24,384 nt of DNA, taken from NCBI RefSeq assembly GCF_003434055.1, contig NZ_QVEX01000032.1:1-24384 (forward strand). The letters are read 5' to 3'. This document shows positions 7,769 through 15,077 of this stretch, piece after piece. The notes under the pieces are model-generated. The model did no database searches. It saw only the letters and a list, made by a program, of their open reading frames with translations, and was not told the DNA's origin. The stretch is from Enterocloster aldenensis. GTDB taxonomy: Bacteria > Bacillota > Clostridia > Lachnospirales > Lachnospiraceae. The position numbers and the translations under genes were made by a program. The stretch's first letter is position 1. The number at the start of each line of letters is the position of its first letter.

Positions 7769-8644
7769 ATGGTAATTGATTTTAGGACAAGGCCTCCGTA
7801 TAAGAGTTTTGTAACAAAGGGAAACTTCTTTCCCAGGCCCATGGAAGATGATTTTGAGAGACCGGAGGATGTGCCCGGGATATACAGGGATAGCATAGGG
7901 ATTGAATCAGCCCGGCATGGGGACTTCCGGTTATACATGGATGAACTGTCGGCGTCCGGGATTGACATGCAGGTCGTACAGGGGAGGAAGGTGCGTCCGG
8001 GCATGGCAGCCGTGGATAATGAGGATGTGTGCCGCCTTCAGATGCTGTATCCGAAACAGTTCATATCATTTCCCGCAGTAGACCCCGCGGATGTGGATGG
8101 GGCTGTGGCTGAGATTGAATATTATGTTAAGACATATGGGATTAAGGGGATTGCCATGGAGCCGGGATGGTCCATGCCTCCGGTTTATGTGGATGACAGG
8201 AAGCTGGACCCGGTTTACGCTGCCTGTGAGGAACACGGCCTGATATGCGCATTTACATTAAGCGTCCTGGCAGGGGAGGATCTGTCATATTGCAATCCCA
8301 TCGCGGTGCAGCATACAGCCCTCCGTTTCCCCAGGGTCGCGTTCACCGTATCCCATGGCTGCTGGCCCTTTGTGGAGGAATTCCTTGGAACCGCGCTCCA
8401 GTGCATGAACGTATACTGCTATCCGGATTTCTTCTTAAGCCTGCCCAACATGCCCTTTGCGGACCAGTTTGTACGGGCGGCCAATTCATTCATGCGCTAC
8501 CGTATGATGTTTGCCACCAGTTATCCGGTCAGGCCCTTAAAGCAGAGCCTGGAACAGTTCAGGACCCTGCCCTTTGAACCGGAGGTGCTTGAACTGCTGT
8601 TGCATGAAAATGCAGAAAGGCTGCTGGGCTTAAACAAAAGTTAA
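7769..8644 (+). CDS. Amidohydrolase-2 fold (TIM-barrel) protein with non-canonical metal site
   Basis: This 291-residue soluble protein resembles the amidohydrolase-related family (PF04909): a start MVIDFR, the strand-like GIKGIAMEPGW, VAFTVSHGCWPFVEEF, a region ending FATSYPVRP, and the typical C-terminus LLLHENAERLLGL. Canonical members have HxH near the N-terminus and an Asp in FGTDxP. Here the N-terminal motif is DFRTRP (R6 and R8 in place of His), and the late Asp is replaced by Ser251, while the SHG histidine (H196) is kept. It may therefore be metal-independent, use other residues, or be non-catalytic. AAGGAGGGG supports the start. It is divergent from a LysR gene, its likely regulator. 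The substrate is not known. Confidence 0.8.
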   Translation: MVIDFRTRPPYKSFVTKGNFFPRPMEDDFERPEDVPGIYRDSIGIESARHGDFRLYMDELSASGIDMQVVQGRKVRPGMAAVDNEDVCRLQMLYPKQFISFPAVDPADVDGAVAEIEYYVKTYGIKGIAMEPGWSMPPVYVDDRKLDPVYAACEEHGLICAFTLSVLAGEDLSYCNPIAVQHTALRFPRVAFTVSHGCWPFVEEFLGTALQCMNVYCYPDFFLSLPNMPFADQFVRAANSFMRYRMMFATSYPVRPLKQSLEQFRTLPFEPEVLELLLHENAERLLGLNKS

Positions 8645-8660
8645 CACCAGTGCATATAAA

Positions 8661-8690
8661 AAAGGGGACTGCCCTGCGGCAATCCCCTTT
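8661..8690 (-). terminator. Rho-independent terminator of nagB
   Basis: Arms 8661-8673 and 8678-8690 form a 13-position stem around a four-base loop. Read on the - strand it has one G-U wobble and is followed by TTTTTTATAT, a good U-tract. It lies a few bases after the nagB stop. It may also stop transcription of the amidohydrolase gene from the other side, although the + strand lacks a strong T-run. Confidence 0.8.
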
Positions 8691-8696
8691 CCGTAA

Positions 8697-9422
8697 TTAT
8701 AATTTAGCCATGGCAGCTTCATCCGCAACCACAATTACATCGCTATGTAACTGCAGGATGGAAGCCGGAACCTCTGGTGTGACAGGTCCGCAGAGTACAT
8801 CGTGAAGGATCTGTGCCTTGTCTGCACCGCTTACCACAAGAAGGATCTTACGGGCCTTCATGATGGTTCCGATACCCATGGTATACGCCTGCTTGGGCAC
8901 GTCGTCAACGGATGCAAAGAAACGCTTATTGGCCTCAATGGTGCTCTGGGTCAGGTCCACGCAGTGTGTGGTCCGGGGGAAATCCTTATCCGGCTCATTA
9001 AAACCAATATGGCCGTTGTGTCCAAGGCCCAGCAGCTGAAGGTCAACGCCGCCGTAAGCTTCAATTACATTCTCATACCGGGAGCACTCTTTTTCGCTGT
9101 CAGGTTCTGTTCCGTCCGGAACATTGGTATTCTCCATGTTAATATTAATGTGTTTGAAAAGGTTATTATACATGAAATAGTAGTAGCTCTGGTCGTTATC
9201 CTTTGTCAGGCCCCTGTATTCATCCAGGTTCACGCTCTTTGCTGCTGAAAAGTCCAGGTCGCCCTTTTCGTACCATTCAATCAGCTGCTTATAGGTGCCG
9301 ATTGGGGTGGAGCCGGTTGCCAGTCCAAGTACGCAGTCAGGTTTTAAAAGGACCTGTGCTGATATGATGTTGGCTGCCTTGCGGCTCAAGTCGTCATAAT
9401 CTTTTGCTTTGATGATTCTCAT
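8697..9422 (-). CDS. nagB: Glucosamine-6-phosphate deaminase
   Basis: This 241-residue cytoplasmic enzyme converts glucosamine 6-phosphate to fructose 6-phosphate and ammonia, linking amino-sugar use to glycolysis. MRIIKAKDYDDLS, LGLATGSTPIGTY (phosphate loop, about 32-44), SVNLDEYRGL (D67 as catalytic acid/base region) and GLGHNGHIGFNEP (H138) are all family hallmarks. The length matches NagB. A longer reading from 9527 adds 35 residues without family character; the start at 9422 has AAAGGTGG eight bases upstream and fits the family N-terminus. It stands alone, without nagA beside it, and ends at a clear terminator. A palindromic element lies 55-115 bases upstream of the start. Confidence 0.95.
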   Translation of the reverse strand: MRIIKAKDYDDLSRKAANIISAQVLLKPDCVLGLATGSTPIGTYKQLIEWYEKGDLDFSAAKSVNLDEYRGLTKDNDQSYYYFMYNNLFKHININMENTNVPDGTEPDSEKECSRYENVIEAYGGVDLQLLGLGHNGHIGFNEPDKDFPRTTHCVDLTQSTIEANKRFFASVDDVPKQAYTMGIGTIMKARKILLVVSGADKAQILHDVLCGPVTPEVPASILQLHSDVIVVADEAAMAKL

Positions 9423-9475
9423 AATAATTGCCACCTTTCCATACATTAATAATAGTTGCAGATGTCCGTCTGCCA

Positions 9476-9536
9476 TGGGCTGTGCCTGAAAATCCATTCC
9501 CGCCGACGTAGGGAACGAAATTTTCAAACAGACCCT
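9476..9536. repeat. Dispersed palindromic intergenic element, copy A
   Basis: TGAAAAT (9487-9493) and TTCCC (9497-9501) pair with GGGAA (9511-9515) and ATTTTCA (9520-9526), with a small internal loop and a nine-base terminal loop; CTGT/ACAG extends the stem outwards. The left 25 bases match the left end of a second element at 19336-19360 at about 21 positions, including an exact TGAAAATCCATTCC. It lies in the nagB 5' region between two divergent genes. Confidence 0.55.
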
Positions 9537-9699
9537 GGAAACTGCTCGGCCATCAACTTGGAAAAAATTTTTATTTCTGTTTAAATATAGGATAACATTT
9601 TCCTAACATACTTTCAAGGGGTAATTGCATAAAATATTTATAAAAGCAGATAGGCCGTTTTCGGGGCAGCTGCAGACTATGGGTGCGAGGAGTGAAAAT

Positions 9700-11769
9700 A
9701 TGACCAATTATCGGAGATTGATATCTTATATCTATGCCTACGAAGGGGAAGTCAAAGGCAAAAATATCGGGTTTGCCAAGCTGGAGTCCAGGAACGGGCA
9801 GTGCAAGCTCAGCGTAAATGTAAAAAAAGTCTACGTGGGAAGCAGCGACCTTGGGGTTTATCTGCTGGCTCCGGGCAAGGAAATACTGCTGGGAAATATA
9901 TTTATCAGGGGCGGTTCCGGTGAATTCAGGGCAGTGGTGTCCGTGGAAAATGCTGCTGACTCCGGATACAGCATGGACCATTGTTATGGCCTGACCATCC
10001 ATGAAGCAGACGATTCATGGCGCGCATATACAACGATCTGGGAAGACGCCGTCGCCCATGCGGCAGAGGTGGAACTGGCAGACGTGACCTCAGGCAGGCT
10101 GGGGGATTCCGAGCAGCAGATACATAAAAAGGTGGAGGAACTGGCCAGGGAGATTGGCGATAAGAAGATTCCCTTACTGGAGTCATCCAGAAGCATGGAA
10201 CCGGCTGGCGTCAGGAACACGGATGTCCCGGAAACCGGCACAGCGGCAGCGTCCGGCACAGGGAATGACCAGATGGAACTGGCAGGCGCCGGGGCCGCGG
10301 ATATGGAGCTGGCAGGCGCCGGGGCTGCGGATATGGAACTGGCAGGCGCCGGGGCCGCGGATATGGAGCTGGCAGGCGCCGGGGCTGCGGATATGGAACT
10401 GGCCGGCGCAGAGGCCGCGGATATGGAACTGGCCGGCGCCGGGGCTGCGGATATGGAACTGGCCGGCGCCGGGGCTGCGGATATGGAACTGGCCGGCGCA
10501 GAGGCCGCGGATGGAGGGCAGCCCGCCCCGGAATCCGTGGGAGTGGAGCTGACCGGAGCAGGACCTTCCGGAACGGAACTGATGGGAACGGAATCCCTGG
10601 AAGGAGAGCTGTCAGGAGAGGGGCCTTTTGGAGCAGGACCGGCTGGAAGCGGATGTTTGGAAGGGGAACTGTCCGGAACGCAATCCTCGGGTGCAGGACC
10701 GGAGGAAGCAGGATCTGCGGGTAAGGAAATGTCTGATGCAAAATCAGCAGATGCGGTGACGGCAGGAAGGGAATCAGCGGATGTGAAGCTGGCCGGAGCT
10801 GAGTTGGCAGATGAGGCAATGGCAGGAAGGGACTCCACAGATAATCCGCAGCCGGGGTGGCCTGGGGAAAATACGGTTCAGGACCATGAAATACCTGTGT
10901 GGGGCGAGTCTGCCATGGAGACAGAGGCAGGAGCCGGATGTGCGGAAAACACAGATAATCAGTGGTATCAGTATAATGATACACAACCAGAAAATAATAT
11001 GGGACAATACAATGCTGCAAAGCCTGAAATGGGAATGCATCCGGCTTCGGACAGGGCGCAGATGCCCGGTGGACAGACGGGGGCATGGCCTAGGGCCGGG
11101 GAGCAGATGGGTATGGAATTCTGGCAGGAATCCGGTACTTTGCGGCAGCGTGAAATGCTTCGAAGGGCTGGCCGCTATCCACGGGCCAATATCACTGTAA
11201 GACAGAACGGGCAGGGAGCGGCGCAGGAACCGGCAAGGACCCCGGCGCCGTCGGATAGGAATACCCCGGGCCAGGCTGCCATGCTGCCGGATAGGAATAC
11301 CCCGGGCCAGGCTGTCATGCCGCCGGATAGGAATACCCTGGGTGAGACTGTCATGCCGCCGGATAGGAATACCCTGGGTGAGACTGTCATGCCGCCGGAT
11401 AGGAATACCTTGGGTGAGACTGTCATGCCGCCGGATAGGAATACCCCGAACCAGACCGCCATGCCATCTGATACGGATACCCAAGGACAGACCGCCGAAG
11501 ATACCGATGCCTGGATTGGGAACCCTGCTTCGGCAGATACCGGAGTCCCGGTCCGCTCTTCCATTCCAACCTGTCCCAACATGCAGAATAGAAGAGGAAT
11601 GCAGCCCAGACAGAATATGAGATTCAATCGGGGAATGCCGCAAAGAGGCATGGCACAGCCGGAAGAAGAGGCCGCTCTCCGCCAGGATAGGAGGCCTGAT
11701 TCCAATGTAATGGCCGGCCGGCCGGCCGGAGAGCTGGAATACCCCGGCGGTGAATGCCCCGGTGGTTAA
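9700..11769 (+). CDS. Repeat-rich protein of unknown function, N-terminal part (frame-split gene)
   Basis: The function is unknown. The 689-residue reading begins MTNYRRLISYIYAYEG. This start has GAGGAG seven bases upstream and is preferred over a TTG at 9625 that lacks such a site. Residues 1 to about 130 look like a folded, beta-rich domain (GKNIGFAKLESRNGQCKLSV, LLAPGKEILLGNIFI). The rest is low complexity: eight copies of a ten-residue MELAGAGAAD unit (192-271), a Gly/Glu/Ala-rich stretch, and about seven copies of a 12-residue PDRNTxGxTVMP unit (518-601). No signal peptide or membrane helix is seen. The frame stops at 11769, just after a GGCC tract. The next frame continues with more repeats and a conserved-looking C-terminal domain, so both parts are probably one gene. 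From memory, such proteins in Lachnospiraceae carry a DUF6128 C-terminal domain, which is unverified. Confidence 0.7.
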   Translation: MTNYRRLISYIYAYEGEVKGKNIGFAKLESRNGQCKLSVNVKKVYVGSSDLGVYLLAPGKEILLGNIFIRGGSGEFRAVVSVENAADSGYSMDHCYGLTIHEADDSWRAYTTIWEDAVAHAAEVELADVTSGRLGDSEQQIHKKVEELAREIGDKKIPLLESSRSMEPAGVRNTDVPETGTAAASGTGNDQMELAGAGAADMELAGAGAADMELAGAGAADMELAGAGAADMELAGAEAADMELAGAGAADMELAGAGAADMELAGAEAADGGQPAPESVGVELTGAGPSGTELMGTESLEGELSGEGPFGAGPAGSGCLEGELSGTQSSGAGPEEAGSAGKEMSDAKSADAVTAGRESADVKLAGAELADEAMAGRDSTDNPQPGWPGENTVQDHEIPVWGESAMETEAGAGCAENTDNQWYQYNDTQPENNMGQYNAAKPEMGMHPASDRAQMPGGQTGAWPRAGEQMGMEFWQESGTLRQREMLRRAGRYPRANITVRQNGQGAAQEPARTPAPSDRNTPGQAAMLPDRNTPGQAVMPPDRNTLGETVMPPDRNTLGETVMPPDRNTLGETVMPPDRNTPNQTAMPSDTDTQGQTAEDTDAWIGNPASADTGVPVRSSIPTCPNMQNRRGMQPRQNMRFNRGMPQRGMAQPEEEAALRQDRRPDSNVMAGRPAGELEYPGGECPGG
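10273..10512 (+). repeat. Eight 30-base tandem repeats (MELAGAGAAD units)
   Basis: Eight in-frame 30-base units run without interruption, starting at 10273, 10303, 10333 and so on. They encode MELAGAGAAD or MELAGAEAAD. Synonymous variants (gag/gaa, gca/gcc, gcc/gct) alternate in blocks, as expected from unequal exchange or replication slippage. The copy number is likely to vary between strains. Confidence 0.95.
11251..11502 (+). repeat. Seven 36-base tandem repeats (PDRNTxGxTVMP units)
   Basis: In-frame 36-base units start at 11251, 11287, 11323, 11359, 11395 and 11431, with a degenerate seventh at 11467. The three middle units (NTLGETVMP type) are almost identical, so they are the most recent duplications; the outer ones differ (NTPGQA, NTPNQT). 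Confidence 0.93.
11712..11729. repeat. (GGCC)4.5 tetranucleotide tract at the frame break
   Basis: Four and a half copies of GGCC lie in the coding sequence just before the stop of the upstream frame. Both frames are open across the tract. Removing one unit makes the upstream frame run directly into the downstream frame, giving MAGRPESWNTPAVNAPVVN at the junction. This is a simple-sequence tract with a length (4 bases) that changes frame on every gain or loss. Confidence 0.85.
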
Positions 11770-12511
11770 CCCCCCTGTGATGAATACCACAGAAGGAAAT
11801 GCCAGACAGGGAAATGCCCCGCAGAATAACGCCCGACAGGGAAATGCCCCGCAGAACAATGCCAGACAGGGAAATGCCCCGCAGAATAACGCCCCACAGG
11901 AAAATGCCCCGCAGAACAATGCCCCACAGGGTAATGCCCCGCAGGGAAATACCCCGCAGAATAACGCCCCACAGGGCAATGCCCAACAGGGTAATGTCCC
12001 GCAGAATAATACCCCACAGGACAATGTCCCAGAGGCTAATGTCCAGGCAGGCAATGTCCGGGAGGAAGACATACTTTTGGGAAATCCCCAGGACCTGCAG
12101 CGCCTCGAAGAAGAGGAACAGGAAGACATAGGGCCCCATAAGCTTTGGGAAGGATTCCGTAAGCGTTACGCCAAGATACAGGCCTTTGACAGCGCCAACG
12201 GATGCGAGATCCTTACCATAAAGCCCCAGGATATCGGTCTTTTGCCAAGGGAAAACTGGAATTACGGAAACAACAGCTTCCTGCTTCACGGTTATTATAA
12301 TTACCGGTACCTGATACTTGCGCGCATCGGAAGTGAAGAACAGGGCAGGGTCCGTTATATCCTGGGAGTACCGGGCCATTATTACAGCAATGAAAAATAC
12401 ATGGCATCCATGTTCGGCTTCCCGCATTTTGTACTCTCGAAAAAACAGCCGTCACAGGACGGCCGCTTTGGCTATTGGTATGCAGATGTAAGGATGGATA
12501 ACCAGGATTAA
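11750..12511 (+). CDS. Repeat-rich protein of unknown function, C-terminal part (frame-split gene)
   Basis: This is the downstream part of the gene broken at the GGCC tract; the frame is open from 11711, and GTG at 11750 is only a formal start with no good ribosome binding site. Residues 19-103 are seventeen five-residue units of the type PQNNA/RQGNA. After an acidic linker (LEEEEQEDIG), about 130 residues form a folded-looking domain: KLWEGFRKRYAKIQAFDSA, ILTIKPQDIGLLPRENW, a Tyr-rich LHGYYNYRYLILARI, RYILGVPGHYYSNEKYMASMFGFP, and FGYWYADVRM. I recall this as the Lachnospiraceae DUF6128-type domain, not verified. No function is proposed. If the split is real, the domain would not be made from this allele except by frameshifting or internal initiation. 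Confidence 0.65.
   Translation: MNAPVVNPPVMNTTEGNARQGNAPQNNARQGNAPQNNARQGNAPQNNAPQENAPQNNAPQGNAPQGNTPQNNAPQGNAQQGNVPQNNTPQDNVPEANVQAGNVREEDILLGNPQDLQRLEEEEQEDIGPHKLWEGFRKRYAKIQAFDSANGCEILTIKPQDIGLLPRENWNYGNNSFLLHGYYNYRYLILARIGSEEQGRVRYILGVPGHYYSNEKYMASMFGFPHFVLSKKQPSQDGRFGYWYADVRMDNQD
11804..12058 (+). repeat. Seventeen 15-base tandem repeats (PQNNA/RQGNA units)
   Basis: In-frame 15-base units encode five-residue blocks such as RQGNA, PQNNA and PQGNT. The first six alternate as a 30-base higher-order unit (RQGNA-PQNNA three times), and later ones decay to PEANV and QAGNV. The encoded stretch is Asn/Gln/Pro-rich and likely disordered. Confidence 0.93.
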
Positions 12512-12562
12512 AATGTCTGTCCTGAACATAAATCCAATAAAGAACGTGTTTGTGATTTTATA

Positions 12563-13261
12563 TTAATAATCAATTCCGCGCAGGGATACCTGGTCTACAT
12601 AAGGGCGGACCAGGTCCGCAAAAACCAGCATCTCATCTTTGGTAAAGTCAGAATACACGCCGGGAACCAGCACCTGGCCGGATTCCGTAAAACACTGCAG
12701 GTAGTACCTGGGGCAGCCTTTGATCCACGGCCCGATTTTGCTGAAATCATCAGCAGTATGAAGGCCGCGGACAACGGTTGTCCGGAATTCATAGGGTACG
12801 CTGCCGGACAAGAGGAAATCAATGCTCTCATCTATATATTCCATATGCAGCCCCTGAACCCCGCAGACCTTCCCATAATCATCCCTGGAAGCCTTGATGT
12901 CCATGGCTACAAAATCCAGCAGTCCTTTTTTACATAAATCCTTCAGCAGTCCTGGCCTGTATCCGTTGGTGTCCAGCTTTACAGCCAGACCCATTGACCG
13001 GATACGCCGGATGAAGTCCTCCAGGTCAGGCTGCAGCGTCGACTCCCCGCCCGTTATACAGACCCCTTCCAAGATTCCCTTTCGCTTATGTAAAAAATCA
13101 AATATCTCTTCTTCCGTATAATCTTCCTCTGCTTCACTGCCCAGCAGTTCGCTGTTATGACAGAACGGACAGCGGAAATTACATCCCCCGGTAAAAACCG
13201 TACAGGCCACACGCTCAGGGAAATCCAGCAGTGTGGTCTTTTGCAGTCCACAAATTTTCAT
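12563..13261 (-). CDS. Anaerobic ribonucleotide reductase activating protein (NrdG2-type radical SAM)
   Basis: This 232-residue radical-SAM activase would install a glycyl radical using S-adenosylmethionine and an iron-sulfur cluster. The cluster motif CNFRCPFC (C27, C31, C34) sits after the family opening MKICGLQKTTLLDFPERVACTVFTGG. CITGGEST (about 69-76) is the SAM-binding GGE region. The C-terminus is typical of the longer NrdG2 class (TIGR02495), not of pyruvate formate-lyase activases with extra ferredoxin domains. Its usual partner NrdD is not beside it, so the partner must be elsewhere or it activates another glycyl radical enzyme. It is convergent with the repeat-rich gene (51-base gap, no terminator seen) and divergent from tadA. 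Confidence 0.85.
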   Translation of the reverse strand: MKICGLQKTTLLDFPERVACTVFTGGCNFRCPFCHNSELLGSEAEEDYTEEEIFDFLHKRKGILEGVCITGGESTLQPDLEDFIRRIRSMGLAVKLDTNGYRPGLLKDLCKKGLLDFVAMDIKASRDDYGKVCGVQGLHMEYIDESIDFLLSGSVPYEFRTTVVRGLHTADDFSKIGPWIKGCPRYYLQCFTESGQVLVPGVYSDFTKDEMLVFADLVRPYVDQVSLRGIDY

Positions 13262-13280
13262 GATATAATAAACCCATCCC

Positions 13281-13309
13281 TTTTCATTTTATGACTTGTC
13301 TTATATAAT
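13281..13309 (+). promoter_or_regulatory. Candidate tadA promoter
   Basis: TTTTCA (13281-13286) and TATAAT (13304-13309) are 17 bases apart in the gap after the divergent activase gene. The predicted start near 13316 falls after an in-frame ATG at 13308, which supports the later ATG at 13359 as the translation start. Confidence 0.5.
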
Positions 13310-13358
13310 GAAAAAGTATAACACAATCAGAGTTGAAAAAAAAGAGGAAGCACTGTCT

Positions 13359-13967
13359 ATGGAAGCAGATAAAATAAACCAGGCCCAACAGGACCTGACA
13401 TATACACAGCAGCAGAAAGGGGAACTGACCAGGCGCAGGAACTGGGAAAAGAGAATGGAGCAGAAGCGCCTTGCCGCCCTTAAGGCAGAGAAGGAAGAAA
13501 AAGAACAGCTCAGGACGGATGAACGGTTCATGCGCGAGGCAATCCGTCAGGCCCATAAGGCCGCGGCCCTGGGGGATGTGCCGATTGGATGTGTGATTGT
13601 CCGCCAGGGACAGATCATAGCCAGGGGATATAACCGCAGGAATGCAGATAAGAGCGTACTGTCCCACGCAGAAATCATTTCCATGAAAAAGGCATGTAAA
13701 AAACTGGGTGACTGGAGGCTGGAGGACTGTACCATGTATGTTACCCTGGAACCATGTCCCATGTGTTCCGGCGCCATTGTCCAGGCCAGGATTCCACGTG
13801 TAGTGATAGGCTGCATGAATGCCAAGGCGGGGTGCGCGGGGTCGGTTCTGGATATGCTGCACGAACCCGGTTTTAACCATCAGGTGGATACGCGCCCAGG
13901 TGTCCTGGGGGAACAATGTTCCGGGATGATGAAAGAGTTTTTCAGGAAAATCAGGGAAGGCAGATAA
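13359..13967 (+). CDS. tadA: tRNA-specific adenosine deaminase, with charged N-terminal extension
   Basis: This enzyme converts A34 to inosine in the anticodon of tRNA-Arg(ACG). From the ATG at 13359 it has 202 residues; this start has AGAGGAAG ten bases upstream, while the ATG at 13308 overlaps the predicted -10. The core has the zinc/catalytic motifs SHAEI (H103, E105) and EPCPMCSGAI (C133, C136), and GDVPIGCVIV. Core proteins are about 150 residues, so about 50 residues of Lys/Glu/Gln-rich, probably helical sequence are extra at the N-terminus. It lies upstream of the SRP RNA and dnaX as in Bacillus, with one added gene between. Its stop overlaps the ribosome binding site of the next gene. 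Confidence 0.93.
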   Translation: MEADKINQAQQDLTYTQQQKGELTRRRNWEKRMEQKRLAALKAEKEEKEQLRTDERFMREAIRQAHKAAALGDVPIGCVIVRQGQIIARGYNRRNADKSVLSHAEIISMKKACKKLGDWRLEDCTMYVTLEPCPMCSGAIVQARIPRVVIGCMNAKAGCAGSVLDMLHEPGFNHQVDTRPGVLGEQCSGMMKEFFRKIREGR

Positions 13968-13980
13968 AGGAGGAAATCAG

Positions 13981-14955
13981 ATGCTGAAGATAGGAATCAT
14001 GGGTCTTGGTAAGATTGCAGTCAAGATGGTGCAAACCGCACAGGGGATGGAAGAGGTATGTATACATGCCGTTGGTTCGCGCTCCCTGGAGCGGGCAGGG
14101 AGGTTTGCCGGGGAGTATGGGATTGGCAGGGCGTACGGCTCATATGAGGAGCTGGCTGCGGACAGCGAGGTTGACCTGATTTATGTGGCAACCCCACATT
14201 CCCGTCACTATGAAGACATGAAGCTGTGTATTGGACACAGGAAACATGTCCTGTGCGAAAAGGCATTTACACTCAATGCGCCTCAGGCACGGGAAGTACT
14301 ATCCATGGCCCGGCAGGCAGGGGTATTGTGCGCCGAGGGCATATGGACCAGATATCTGCCGTCCAGGAAGATGATTTCTGATATCATAAGCAGCGGGGCC
14401 ATTGGGACCCCAATCTCCATTACAGCCAATCTGGGGTATGAACTGACAGGCGTGGAGCGGCTGATGAATCCGGCGTTGGGCGGCGGCGCCCTTTTAGATG
14501 TAGGGGTTTATGCAATTAATTTTGCCCTTATGGTTTTTGGGGAGGATTATGAATCCATTACTTCCGGGGCAGTATTTAACGACCAGGGCGCAGATGTGTC
14601 GGAGGGAATCACAATTACATGGAGGGACGGCAGGCTTGCCGTACTGCATGCCACGGTCCTGGCCAATACGGACCGCCAGGGCACGGTCTTTGGGGACAAG
14701 GGTTTCCTGGTAATAGACAATATCAATAACTGCGCCCGGATTGACCTATATAACATGAACAGGGAACTGGTGGAAAGCTTTAAGACCCCGGACCAGATTA
14801 CCGGATTTGAGTATGAGGTGGAGGCGTGCCGCAAGGCTATTAGGCAAGGGAGTCCGGAGTGTCCTCAGATGCCCCAGGCCTCTACTGTCCGGGTCATGGA
14901 GATAATGGATACAATCAGAGGCCAGTGGGGATTCAGGTATCCCTGTGAAATGTGA
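13981..14955 (+). CDS. Gfo/Idh/MocA-family NAD(P)-dependent oxidoreductase
   Basis: This 324-residue oxidoreductase has an N-terminal Rossmann fold (GIMGLGKIA, residues 5-13) and the family region VDLIYVATPHSRHYED. The catalytic EKP motif appears as CEKAF (E93, K94), with Ala replacing Pro. The C-terminal domain has GGGALLDVGVYAINFAL, the usual substrate-side helix. Overall it is most like the dihydrodiol dehydrogenase/sugar dehydrogenase branch; the substrate cannot be assigned. The start follows AAGGAGG by seven bases, directly after tadA, so the two are probably cotranscribed. It is an insertion relative to the Bacillus tadA-scr-dnaX order. No U-tract terminator was seen before the next promoter. 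Confidence 0.9.
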   Translation: MLKIGIMGLGKIAVKMVQTAQGMEEVCIHAVGSRSLERAGRFAGEYGIGRAYGSYEELAADSEVDLIYVATPHSRHYEDMKLCIGHRKHVLCEKAFTLNAPQAREVLSMARQAGVLCAEGIWTRYLPSRKMISDIISSGAIGTPISITANLGYELTGVERLMNPALGGGALLDVGVYAINFALMVFGEDYESITSGAVFNDQGADVSEGITITWRDGRLAVLHATVLANTDRQGTVFGDKGFLVIDNINNCARIDLYNMNRELVESFKTPDQITGFEYEVEACRKAIRQGSPECPQMPQASTVRVMEIMDTIRGQWGFRYPCEM

Positions 14956-14978
14956 TATTGCGCCGGGAATCCCGCCCC

Positions 14979-15007
14979 TTGACAAAACCCCGCCCACAAG
15001 TTATACT
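14979..15007 (+). promoter_or_regulatory. Promoter of the SRP RNA
   Basis: A perfect TTGACA (14979-14984) and TATACT (15002-15007) are 17 bases apart. The start site would be near 15014, giving a leader of about 64 bases before the mature RNA. The leader contains an inverted repeat GTTACACACA (15017-15026) / TGTGTGCAAC (15048-15057), a possible processing hairpin. Confidence 0.85.
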
Positions 15008-15077
15008 TAACAGGCGGTTACACACAATGTATATCATATGCATGTAATGTGTGCAACACCCAACTAAGTCATAAAGT

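Noticed and set aside
9625..9699. TTG start 25 codons upstream for the repeat-rich gene
   Set aside because: No ribosome binding site precedes it, and the added residues are not domain-like; ATG at 9700 has GAGGAG at seven bases.
9984..10838. Long open frames on the - strand across the repeat gene (up to about 450 codons between 9984 and 12427)
   Set aside because: They follow from the repeat units, whose 30-, 36- and 15-base periods keep every frame open if one unit lacks stops. They have no ribosome binding sites and no family-like sequence, and the + strand frame has a good start and folded-looking end domains.
11700..11770. Programmed ribosomal frameshift at the GGCC tract
   Set aside because: A +1 shift would be needed and no known +1 signal (shifty stop or release-factor-type site) is present. 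Loss of one GGCC unit explains the frames more simply. It is kept only as a remote alternative.
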